This document shows, one piece after another, positions 1-9,446 of a stretch of 64,000 bases of DNA. This DNA is from Eleusine coracana subsp. coracana (taxonomy: Eukaryota > Streptophyta > Magnoliopsida > Poales > Poaceae). The notes beneath the pieces were generated by a model, which made no database searches, was not told the origin of the DNA, and saw only the letters and a list, made by a program, of their open reading frames with translations. The stretch spans positions 24,511,110 to 24,575,109 of the forward strand of contig CM064417.1 in the NCBI GenBank assembly GCA_032690845.1. The letters run 5' to 3'. How positions within the stretch are numbered: position 1 is the first letter of the stretch; every line of letters begins with the position of its first letter. Made by a program: the position numbers and the translations under genes.

Positions 1-1053
1 TTGCATTGGCACAAGAATAAAGATAAGTATCCAGCAATGGGTGACTGGAGTGCTTTGAATGATGTTATGACAGATGAGCGCATGCACTTTCGCATAAGTT
101 GGAGAAACAGTAAGGGGCTTATGATTTGGGCGACACAGAAGTTGCAAGAGCTTGCCGACCCCATGCTGCGAGAGGAGAAGAGGAAGAGAAAGCTCGAGGA
201 ACAGAGGGTCAATGAAGAGGCTTATAGGCAGCATAGACTATGTGACCCGAACTCATGGGAGAGTTACCTCGCTATGCTTGTAGAGAACAAGAGGCAGGCT
301 CGTGTGGAAGAGCATAGAGCAGGAATGCTTGCTAGTGGGAGTAATTTGCGGGATCATGAAAACGACGGAAAAGGTGGGTGGTCGTTCATTTGTAACATTA
401 GTGTTATATGTTATGAGTACATAGCACTAACTTATCATTTTTTCTGTTGAAATTACATGTGTAGCGATGGTAGGTGATGATGAAGATAGACGTGGGTTAT
501 TGCTTGCCACCACACATGTACTTTCCAGCACCGAAGGAAGCGCCACCTATGTGCTGTTGTGGGGATCCATGTAAGGTTGGTGCATCTGGTTTATTCATGA
601 CTTTGTGGCAGAGGTATTGGATGTGTGGGAATGAGTCACATGGCCATTCCCCAAACCGTGATTGGGTATGCACATTTTCATATTGATTTTCAGGATTCGA
701 TATTTTGGTACATAAAGTGACATTGTGTTTTCGTCATTGCTGCAGACACCACCTCGTTTGGGTGACTTCAAGCAATGGATCGACACTGAACGCTCGGCGA
801 GGCATTGGAGTACATTGCGAGGCAGAAGGTAGCCAAATCAAGACAGCAGGATAGAACCCTCCGCAGGGAACAGCTACGGCGGTTGCATGAGGAGGAGGAG
901 CGTCGTCAACAGGAAGTTCGTAAGAGGGAGGCGGAGGAGCGTGAAAAAGAGAGGGAGCGGAAACGTGAGAGAATTCGACGTGCAAAGCAGGCTGTTCAAG
1001 AGGGTGGGCTGGAACTCATTAGTAAGGGAAAGTGGCCTCGATGCACGCAGTAG
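1..1053 (+). pseudogene. MULE-linked accessory gene, 3' part (GRF-like zinc ribbon and basic coiled coil)
   Basis: The reading frame is open at the window edge, so the 5' part is missing. Three exon-like blocks are visible: about 1-373 (charged, helix-rich), about 465-668 (block with CCCGDPCKV and RYWMC, spaced like a GRF zinc ribbon, after a PPHMYFPAP motif), and about 751-1053 (GDFKQWIDTE, then a long Arg/Glu coiled coil ending GKWPRCTQ and TAG). GT/AG-type junctions near 374/464 and 669/750 fit introns, but exact sites are uncertain. The third block changes frame near 795, probably a 1-nt loss. From memory this C-terminus is common in grass proteins annotated near MULE transposons; that is recall, not a search. 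The gene points toward the minus-strand PMD and MURA genes, the convergent layout known from maize MuDR. Biochemical function is unknown. Confidence 0.55.
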
Positions 1054-1319
1054 TGTCATATGCAACCTCATATTTTGCATTGCTATTAGAACATTTATTA
1101 GTTGTAATGACATTTGCAGTTGTCCATGTAACAAGAATTAGCCGTTGTAGAAGTTCTTTTCTATTAATGTTGTTCGAACATATTTGGTTTGTAATGCTAT
1201 ATGCGTACCATTGTGTGAATTAAGGTTTGCTGAAAGGCTGACGGAGGGTATTGTCGTGGGTATGACTCCACTAGTTTCTTGAATGCCAGGTAGAAACTGT
1301 CGGTGCAGTAAGAGCAACT
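1054..1319 (+). other. 3' flank of the accessory gene
   Basis: AT-rich sequence directly after the stop codon at 1053. I see no coding signal. It probably holds the 3' UTR. Confidence 0.35.
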
Positions 1320-1570
1320 ACGAGGTAGAAGGCGCACCCATGTCACGCCAAGGCAGATGGCGCAACCGGTCACGCCGTGTTGGACGGCGGGACCAGTCAC
1401 GCTAGGGTTATTTTGTGGTAGGAGGGGCTCGTTTCACGCGCCCTCGGTCACGCCGAGCTGGCCCAGGTGTCATGCCAAGGCAGTCCAGAAGTCACGCCGT
1501 CCAGGTCGGCGCGATACAATCTGGGCATTTTTGGACCACTCCCTTGCACGCCAAGGCAGGCCAAGGCATT
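1320..1570. repeat. Cluster of GTCACGCC-type short repeats
   Basis: Between the convergent genes there is a GC-rich stretch in which GTCACGCC or a one-base variant recurs about eight times (near 1339, 1365, 1395, 1433, 1448, 1470, 1490, 1546). It is often extended to ACGCCAAGGCAG. The same vocabulary (GTCACGCC, GGCGCGAC) returns at 12,860-13,030. It may be element-specific noncoding DNA between the two transcription units. Confidence 0.5.
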
Positions 1571-1717
1571 CCAAATATTTATAGAAGACTGTGACATGGT
1601 TCTTAGATGCATCAGTAACATATTGACAAGGGAGACATGATGCATATTTTTAACATGGTTCAAATAAAATATTGGTTCAAATTAAACAATGTCCCCTTCC
1701 AACATTCATAAGTCAGA

Positions 1718-1876
1718 GAACACATAGTGCATAGGGGAAACAACAAGAACATAGTTCATACAAGACATGTTTCATAGAACACATAGTGCATAGGGGAAGC
1801 AACAAAAACATAGTTGATACAAGACATATTTCATAGAACACATAGCGCATAGGGGAAGCAACAAGAACATAGCCAT
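1718..1876. repeat. 59-bp tandem repeat, about 2.7 copies
   Basis: The phrase CACATAGTGCATAGGGGAA starts at 1721, 1780 and 1839 (the third copy has one change), giving a 59-bp period. Each unit also contains ACATAG and CAAGACAT. It lies just beyond the presumed 3' end of the minus-strand PMD gene, so it may sit in that gene's 3' UTR. Confidence 0.75.
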
Positions 1877-2090
1877 ACAAATTCTTCCTTCACTTCTGTC
1901 GCTCGGTGTACGCTACCTTTCTCTTGGGGGCACGACCAGAGTTGGTGTCAAGGACATTGGGCGTGCCTACGTCAGACCGATCTTTTGCTTTCCTCGGCCA
2001 ACGCAGGGACGACTGTGTGGCCTCTGGAGCCCCTTGCAGTTGCGATGATCCTAATACAACCTACACAAGGAGTTGCTCATGCTTGGTTCT

Positions 2091-2830
2091 TTATGAATGC
2101 AATAGTGCAACATGAAATAAGTGACATGAATATACGGGAGCTATGTAAGAAGGGTCGGCGTCCTCAAATTCCTTCGAACTGTCGTGATCGGTAGGGGGGT
2201 CCATCTCGGCAGTATGACGCCGAGAACTTGCAACAGATGTGGTGGCCGCTGTGGTCTGAGACGCACTCCTGCTCCCACTGCGGCTTCGTGGAATAAAGTA
2301 CACATCCTCAATTCGGTTTCCAATTTCTAGTGCAAAAGCAAGACGGCGTGCAGATCGACGCACCCTCTGAAATTACAAATTTATACAACATTTAAAAGTT
2401 TATGTGTAATTTAATGTGTAAAATGGCATATGTGGCTGTAGTGTAACCTCAACAAAAGGGCGGAGTGCCCCCGTTTCTGCCTTTGACCCTCTCGGGTGCC
2501 TAGGGACGGTTCTGACTTCATTTGCAAGCCTTCCGAGTTGTTGAGCCTACAATAAATTATAGCATTAACATGTTTAATTCACTACGTCTCAAATATTAGA
2601 TTTTTGATTTACCATGTAATTTTGAAATGAAGCACCCTCAGGTTTGTTGCCGTCACGGTTCATGGCGTCGTAGTCATCAACAAACTCAACCTCCTCGTCA
2701 TCATCCTGTAGATCATCCAAATCGTTGGGCACATAGGAGGCTTGATGTAGAGCCACGAGTTCCTATGTAATCACCTCAAGTACTCGTTGTACGCATCATC
2801 ATATAGAATCTTCAGTTTTGCCCGTCAAAA
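2091..2830 (-). pseudogene. Plant mobile domain (PMD) gene, 3' exons
   Basis: Three exon-like blocks in gene order. About 2790-2611 contains NEYLR followed by an in-frame TGA where Trp is usual, then an acidic block (DDLQDDDEEVEFVDDYD). About 2545-2450 contains QLGRLANEVRTVPRHPRG. About 2368-2091 contains RVRRSARRLAFALEIGN and PRSRSGSRSASQTTAATT. AG acceptor-like sites precede the last two. These match my memory of the C-terminal tail of MULE-linked PMD proteins. It belongs with the 5' exons at 7,483-9,302; about 4.6 kb of inserted DNA separates them. A frameshift after the nonsense codon makes the gene dead. Confidence 0.55.
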
Positions 2831-2889
2831 TAGTGTAGCTATCACTGTTTTACTGTTCGCGCCCATTCCTGACCGTTCGTTCGCATGAC

Positions 2890-3385
2890 ATGGATCCATC
2901 GCAGTCGCCCGTGCCTGGCCTTATCCTCTCCATCGTGCGGCACCTCCCCCATCCCCGACCCAGCCCCGATCTCCCCGCGGCCGCCGCACGCGCCCCTGCC
3001 CGCCGACTCGCCGTCCTGCTCGCTTCGGCCTTGGGCTTCCCTGCGCCGCCGAGCTTCCTTTCCTTCCTCTCGCAAATCGTGCGCCGTCGACTGGAGCAGC
3101 TCCCTCCCTCCCCCAAACCTAGCCCGGCTCAAGCCTGGCTGGCAGAAGATGCAAGGGGCGCCCCATTGCGCGACAGACCGCGACCAGATCCTCGCTCGTC
3201 TGCTGCCGCGCAGTCCTGCTCATCGGCCCTGTTATTGCTCTGCCATCGGGCAGTGGTGCCTCCCTTCGTGGTTCGACCTGCCTAGGTGCCTCCTCATCTG
3301 CCATGTCCGATTGAGAGTTAGTAGGAGTAGAGGCGGTCATTTTCCCTACACACTTGCTACATCTACCAACAATCAGGTTAGATAG
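2890..3385 (+). other. GC-rich open segment, possible captured first exon
   Basis: Two overlapping plus-strand frames stay open (2885-3385 and 2890-3285). The second starts MDPSQSPVPGLILSIVRHLP and is rich in Pro, Ala and Arg, as many grass first exons are. CAGGTTAGATAG near 3374-3385 could be a splice donor. GC content falls sharply after this point to intron-like AT-rich DNA. This looks like a gene fragment carried inside the insertion, but I do not recognise the parent gene. Biased composition alone could keep two frames open, so the coding claim is weak. Confidence 0.3.
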
Positions 3386-3607
3386 TTTTAATCAATATTT
3401 TTATTCTGCAATTTGCCTGTGTGCCTTTGTTTACGTCTACTGAATCTCGGAATGCTTTAGTGTCATATTCGTATTTATTGAATAGGGTTTGGTGTTCTCT
3501 ATGTCACTCAGCACCGCAATTGTCTTTTCGTCTCTATTGCAGCTTTGGTCATGCTTCCTAACGCTGTTAACAAACAGAATCAAGGGGCACCGACCAAAAA
3601 AAAAAAA

Positions 3608-3930
3608 TAGTGATCTTGCCTAAAGGTATAATTACTATATCATATTTTTATGATGACCTTAAAATTTTCTCTTGCTGTTACATGTCTATAATTTCTTATC
3701 ATACTGACATTATTGCAGGTTACCAGAATAATATTTCCATCTGTTTTTCCAGGCTGGTATGGAATCACAAGTAGCAAGTTTTGCTCATCTGTTAATATTT
3801 TATCAAGGTATATAGAACCAATATTTAAGCCTTTGTCTCAAAACAAAATGTTCATGCCTTTCTAACTATATTTTTAGTTGGAAAAAGGACGAATGCATGA
3901 TGTGACCTCATGTAAACTGTTGATAATGCA
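3608..3930. repeat. Internal duplication, copy 1
   Basis: From GATCTTGCCTAAAGGTATAATTA to the segment with TGATGTGACCTCATGTAAACTG, this stretch matches 5951-6275 in the same order and orientation with many substitutions and small indels. Shared landmarks are the GATCTTGC start, a CTTGCTG..TACAT block, TTTCTTATCATA, ATCTGTTTTTCCA versus ATCTATTTTTCCA, and the GATGTGACCTCAT end. It is AT-rich with no coding signal. Confidence 0.6.
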
Positions 3931-5950
3931 GTCTGATTGCTTATTTACATGTGATTTGAGTTCTGTTGCTGTTTTGAGTCTCACAATAATATTACTATTT
4001 TATATGTAATGGTTTTAGTGCCTTTTCAACTGGTTGTCCACAGGATGGAGGTTATCCTGTTGTTTTGTGAATATTTGAATCTCAAAGCAAGTCATTTGTG
4101 ACAGCAGTTTGTGCATTGTGTTGTGAGCCATGTGGGAATGAAATCTGAATGCATGTGCTTCCTGGCCAGCAACACTATGGTGCTTGCAGGTAAGGTCTGC
4201 CATCTCTTTTTTCTGTTTATTCTACACAAATAGCAGGATGAGGTTTGATGTTGCCGCTACTTTTCAGTTCGATATTATATCATTCAGTTGTGACTTTACA
4301 AAGTGAATCTTAAAAAATTATAATACCTGAGTGTTCTAGAAAACTATAATTGGTTTCAGTTTGACGAACCAAATATTGATATATTTGCAATCAGGTAAAT
4401 TAAATAATGTCATGCCACAAGATGCAGTATATAATGTTTCAATGATTTTGCTTCCTTCATCATTTATATGAAGCAAGGAACCACAAATCCACTTGATTTA
4501 TGTAACCTTTTCACTCCAGCACAAAAAAAGTTTCAAATGTTAATACTTGCTTAATTAGTGCTGTTATTTTCTTGGATTATGCATTATGATGGTGGCACAT
4601 ACAAAGCTCTATTTATCTTAATAGAGCAGAATGAATGAATAGATGAATCTATCATGCAACATACCATCCATGGTTTCTTCTGATTCGTCATGCTATATCT
4701 TTGATTGTTTGTTTCCTTTGGACAATACAGGATTAGTTGCTTAAAATGATTTGTGTCTTTAATTACCTATTCCTCTTCCACAAATATATCATTACCTATT
4801 TCAAATGAAACAAGCCGAGCATTTTCTTTGAGAACTAAAAAAACTGGTGTAGCATTCTATTATTTTCTGATGTATTTTTAGATCTATTATTGTTAGATTT
4901 TGTTGCACTGCACCATCTTAGGTCACCATGGACACTACTGATTCTGCCCTACTATGATATTACAAGATGCGGTTGGTCACTCTTCTCCGAGATATGGGAT
5001 CACTACGTGCTTAATATTCCCTGCTGCCGTTGTTGATGAACAAAATCAAGGAGACACCAACCAGCCTCAGCGATTTGTGAAAGTGCCTCTTCTCAGGTTT
5101 GCAGATGTGTTCTAATGATGTGCCCCGCCTATGATTTACACTCTTCTCTTTGGATTTCATGGCTTATTATCAATTTCCCTATGAAACCCATTCTTTTTTT
5201 TTTTTTTTGTTTTTGCCCTGGCTCAGTGCAGTCCTCTTTTGAATAATAATCAGGCAGCCAGTGACTATTAGAAACGCAGTTCATCCGTTGCCAGAATGTT
5301 GAGCTATATCTCTTGCTTGCTTTACTTTTAACAAATCAATAACATCCTTTGTCTGATATATACGCATGTTTATTCTCTCCCTGCTGCTGTTTCAGTTACA
5401 CATCATAAAAACAAGGCATTAGATTATGTTGTGGGGATAGGTTGCCTTTGCTGATGATTTATGTACTGCCCGCCACCATCCCATTTATTCAGTTTAACTT
5501 TTCATAATATAATGTATGGTAATTAGTGATAAATATCTGCTCCTGAAGAATGCCGTTGCGTAATCTAAACCTATCAAAAGGTCTTTGCAATGTAACAAGG
5601 CTCATTGTAACCCAACTGACTTGACGTGTAATTGAAGGACAAATTATAACAGGAAAAGCTAAAGGTAGTAAAGCATATATACCTAGAATAGTGACTACAT
5701 CATTTGACACAACATGACCTTTAAAAATAAAATGTTGACAATTTCCGGTTCGAGTTTCATATGCCATGGCTATAAACCAAAGCTAGGGCCAAACACTTGA
5801 GAGGGTTGATGTTTACTTGCCAACTCCAGTTTTCTTGCACGAACCGGTGTATGTTGCTTTCTCACGAGTGACATCAGCTGATGGTTTACGTGTTTCGATC
5901 GAATAATACTAGTATGTTGACAACACTCACAATGTTGTCTACAAAGAAAT
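3931..5950. other. AT-rich noncoding interior of the insertion
   Basis: No convincing coding sequence. Around 5036-5065 there is a second short echo of the 3568-3590 segment (AACAAAATCAAGGAGACACC versus AACAGAATCAAGGGGCACC). A poly-T run of about 16 lies near 5193. Confidence 0.4.
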
Positions 5951-6275
5951 TTCGATGATCTTGCTTAATGGTATAATTACCGTTGCAAACTTTCATGGCT
6001 TCGTAATTTTCACTTGCTGCTACATATTTACTTTCTTATCATATTGCCATTTTAGCCTATCATAATAACTTCTCATCTATTTTTCCATGCTGCTATGGAC
6101 CTTTATAAGTTTTAGGCTAGCAAGTTTACTCTTCTTTTCCATATATTAAGTTTTTTGTTCAAGTGTTCATGTTTTGTCAAGGTGTGTAGTACCAGTAATA
6201 TGACTTTTGGCTACTGATTTTTCAGGTGCGAAAAATGAACGATGTGACCTCATATGAACTGTTGGTAATGCATTG
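5951..6275. repeat. Internal duplication, copy 2
   Basis: Diverged direct copy of 3608-3930, about 2.34 kb downstream. The divergence is much larger than in recent tandem duplications, so this is an old event or an ancestral feature of the inserted element. DNA from 6276 to 6875 is AT-rich with no recognised feature. Confidence 0.6.
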
Positions 6276-6925
6276 TAATTTATTTTTGAAACAAACAACA
6301 TGATGAAGGTCCTGCTCGATTGTTTCGCCAAAATTTGAATTCCTGGAGGCCATACAAAGCTTTTCATTCTGAAAAGTAATATACCCCTTAAGTAGTAACC
6401 AACTTATATGCACATTATCGGTGTTATGAAAAACTGCCTATATACAATTGTTATATATTCGCATCGTGTAAATTTTGAAACCATATGTTAATTCAGAGGT
6501 TGTGCTTTGTTCAACTTACTATAGACTTATTGAAAGTTGGAAGTTTCTATTCCTTCCACGAGTGAAATGTTTCTGTCTGTTTCATTGGATTAATAGTAAC
6601 AACTACATTAACCTCTTTATGTGCTTCATGTTGTGTGTTGTGTACAAAGTAGCACCATATTTGTTTCCTATATTTATTCATTACCTGCCTATCTATAAAA
6701 TTATATCCTCAATAATAATTTTCATGTTGAACTTTGTTTTATGTGGTACTTTGTAAATATAAATGTTTTTTACAGATAATTTTTTTAAAAAAAAGTGTAA
6801 TAGTTTTCATTTATTAAAATTTTAACCACATGCATCTAACTTTTATACAAAATCAAAACTGCCCGTGGCAACGTGCGAGAGTTGTGCTTGTTGGTCCAAT
6901 TCATGGCGCCCCGGTACCGCCTCCT

Positions 6926-7477
6926 AAAGGTGGCCAAATGGGCGGCCTGGCCCGGCATGGCACGGCCCGGGTCTTAAAAAGCCTGACACGTTTAATATAG
7001 GGCTGGCATAGCCCCTGGGCCATTTCAGGCCGTGTTGAGATAGCCTTAGGGTTCCATTGCCGGCCCATGGCATGACCCTAAAATACAACTTCGTGCCGAC
7101 CGACCCATTAGGCACATAACTAAATACGGTCCAATTATTCAATTACAGTTCATTAACACTTAAAAATAATGAAAAATAAAGAGAAATAAGGTGGGTGGTG
7201 GGATAAACTCAAAACCTCTATTAAAATAATGAGATGGCTTACCAACACACTAAGAAATTTTTTTTAACTATAACATAAATATAATTATACTTAAGCAAAC
7301 TTTATTGGATCATGCCGTGTCGGCCCTCGGGCCTGGCCGTCAGCCCGAGCACGGTCCTTATCATAGGGCCGTGCCGGCACGGGCCCTAAATTGAGTGGGT
7401 TGTGCCATTGCTCGGGCCGTGCTTTTTTTATGCGTGCTTCGTGCCGACCCATTTGGCCCGGCCTCTTTGAATAGCTT
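6926..7477. mobile_element. GC-rich-ended hAT-like non-autonomous element
   Basis: The left end reads AAAGGTGGCCAAATGGGCGG and the right end, on the other strand, CAAAGAGGCCGGGCCAAATGGG. They are imperfect inverted repeats sharing GGCCAAATGGG. Both ends are packed with GGCCCGGCACGG-type motifs and the middle is AT-rich. The 11-bp sequence TACCGCCTCCT abuts the left end (6915-6925) and recurs at 7478-7488, so it looks like a target duplication; several bases near the right end are unexplained. PMD coding sequence lies on both sides, so this is an insertion within a PMD exon. Class is tentative: hAT duplications are normally 8 bp. Confidence 0.6.
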
Positions 7478-7482
7478 TACCG

Positions 7483-9302
7483 CCTCCTCTCAATCCTGTG
7501 ATGCCAAAGAGTGAATATAAAAAATTATGACAGTGCAATATAGAGAATAGCATGGCAAGTAGTAGAATACTAACTGATGCAAAGCTGTATTAGTGGGCAC
7601 TTGCTCCACAGTAGCTTGCTGGAGCCTTCCAAACTGTCTCATCACACGTCGAGGCAGGTGCCACTTCACAATGTAGAAGTAGATTAGCGGAACTGTGGTC
7701 CTCCATAAGTTTGAATCACGGCGGCACATTGGGCTCAAAGCCATCAGCAGCACCTCCTCATGCTCATAAGGTTCCCAAATAACCTATAAGTGCGTTAAAA
7801 AAACCGTTACATATCCGAAGACAATGGTGAAATATCATGTAGATAGATGGAAAGTAAGTCGTGAGAAATTTTTTGTTTGTACCTGCGCTTGAGTGAGGAC
7901 GTCAAACTCATTGTTGTACACAAGTACCTCCGACGCAAGTTTCCTGTGACATTTACGATACTCTTCCAAAGGAAGGCAACCGTGGGCATGGATCTCTCAT
8001 CATGGTGACTCCAGACCTACACATATTTCATAGGGATGTTAGTAGTAAATAGTAGTAAAACAGTAATAAAGTATCACAAAACTGAATTTTCCTTTGCAAC
8101 AAATGAAATAATATTTTACCTCAGCAGGTCCTTGATATGGGCGCCCGATAGGGAATCTCTCCATCCACACTTGCAACAGGTAGCAGCAGCCACCAAGGTT
8201 GGCAGAGGGGCCTGTCCTAGTGCATGCCGTGCACAACTGCCGGTACAACCAAGCCAATGTGGCACTACCCAACTGTATGTTGCGACAACTTCCCACTGCT
8301 GGCATAGAATAGGAAACATCAACCAGGACACTGTGTTGCCACTGCCATCTGGGAAAAGGTAGCCACTGACCAAGTGCCACAACCAAGCTCGAGCAAACCT
8401 CTCAACCGTAACTTCGTTAGCATGTTCTGGCAGTAGATTAAAGTTAGTGCTCATCCAACGAGAGGTAACACCTGAAGGTCTTTTGTCCTTCTCATCCTCT
8501 GCTGGCTCGGGTCCGTATGCCAAGGAAGGCCTCAAGAAGATCGCGCCACCCCTCCGGTTGCACGTGGCCACAAACCGCCTCCCCATCAACAGAAAGACCA
8601 AGAATCATTGCCACGTCCTGTAGCGTGACTGTCAACTCCCCACAGGGAAAGTGACAGCTGTGAGTCTCAGGACGCCAGCGATCCACTAGTGCTGAATGTG
8701 CCGCAACATCCATAGTTGGCAGGCCTGCATTAACCAACCTTGCGAGAGGTAGGAATCCAGCCCGCCTGATGTACGGCGTGTACATCCCACTTCAGTGGAC
8801 TGTGAGCAGGGACGGAGCTACAGGGGGTGCTGGGGGTGCTGCACCCCCTTGCCCAGAGTTCATCATGCAGCCCTACGTGAGTTCCTCTGCATCTTTTATA
8901 TAAAAAGGTCGGCAAATAAGCTTAGAGATTAGCACTTGTGAACCTTCTGAACAGAAAACAAATACTTGGCTGCTCCCAATGATTCTCCTGCTTATGTATC
9001 ATCTCAATCATCACTAGGAAGTTCGGTAAAACAGCTGTTAATACCTAATTTTTTTTAACTTAGCACCCCCTTTGTTATGTTTCTGGCTCCGTCCCTGACT
9101 GTGAGTGCGAGGACGCAATGGGGTAAGGACCTGCAAAGTGAACCAATATAAGTAGCAATGAATATTTAATCCCAACAATATAAACACGAGGAACTGCATG
9201 AACACGAAACGTGCGTACCTGTCCAAGGTCAACAGCTGCATGGGCACGGTGTCGAGCATCCCAATCCTTGTCAAGCAGCGGGTAGAGCTCGTGTGGGGCC
9301 AT
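7483..9302 (-). pseudogene. Plant mobile domain (PMD, aminotransferase-like) gene, 5' exons
   Basis: Exon 1 starts MAPHELYPLLDKDWDARHRA at 9302 and ends at a GT donor (9218). Exon 2 starts after TTTGCAG (9131) with LTPLRPRTH. After an inserted MITE it continues as YTPYIRRAGFLPLARLV, RWRPETHSCHFPCGELTVTL and DVAMILGL, the PMD signature. Later blocks include ERFARAWLWHLVSGYLFPDG, LAWLYRQLCTACTRT, NNEFDVLTQ and WHLPRRVMRQFG. Frameshifts near 8490 and 8300 break the frame. A further short piece (about 6880-6925, ERRRYRGAMNW) lies beyond the hAT-like insert. PMD proteins are plant nuclear proteins often carried by MULEs and gypsy elements. The gene lies 145 bp downstream of the MURA stop on the same strand. 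Confidence 0.75.
8807..9097. mobile_element. 291-bp hAT MITE inside the PMD gene
   Basis: Terminal inverted repeats are CAGGGACGGAGC at 8807 and its exact complement at the right end (GCTCCGTCCCTG, ending 9097). GGGGGTGC motifs lie inside both ends. It is flanked by a perfect 8-bp target-site duplication, ACTGTGAG (8799-8806 and 9098-9105), the length typical of hAT insertions. It carries no coding sequence. Removing it and one duplication restores continuous PMD coding sequence. Confidence 0.93.
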
Positions 9303-9446
9303 CACCCTGAAACATATACAAATTGTAGTAAGATAACGCTATGGACATGTATGAATCAACTGGAGTAAATGAGTTTGAACAATTACATTTATGAAATAAT
9401 ATAAGGCTACGGACATGTACCTCAATGGAGGCGGTACTAGTAGAGA

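Larger units (their letters stand above)
2820..6880. mobile_element. About 4-kb insertion splitting the PMD gene (possibly Helitron-like)
   Basis: PMD coding similarity stops near 2820-2840 and resumes near 6880 (minus-strand GAMNWTNKHN), so the DNA between is an insertion. It holds a GC-rich open segment at its left end, AT-rich intron-like DNA and an internal duplication. The right end reads GCCCGTGGCAACGTGCGAG, which resembles the short GC hairpin near the 3' end of grass Helitrons. A TC follows an A at 2841-2843, as Helitrons start, but there is no clear CTRR terminus. No Rep/helicase is present. Boundaries and class are tentative; no TSD was found. Confidence 0.4.

Noticed and set aside
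8039..8386. PMD blocks as an aminotransferase enzyme
   Set aside because: The historical 'aminotransferase-like' label refers to the plant mobile domain; no PLP-binding motif is visible.
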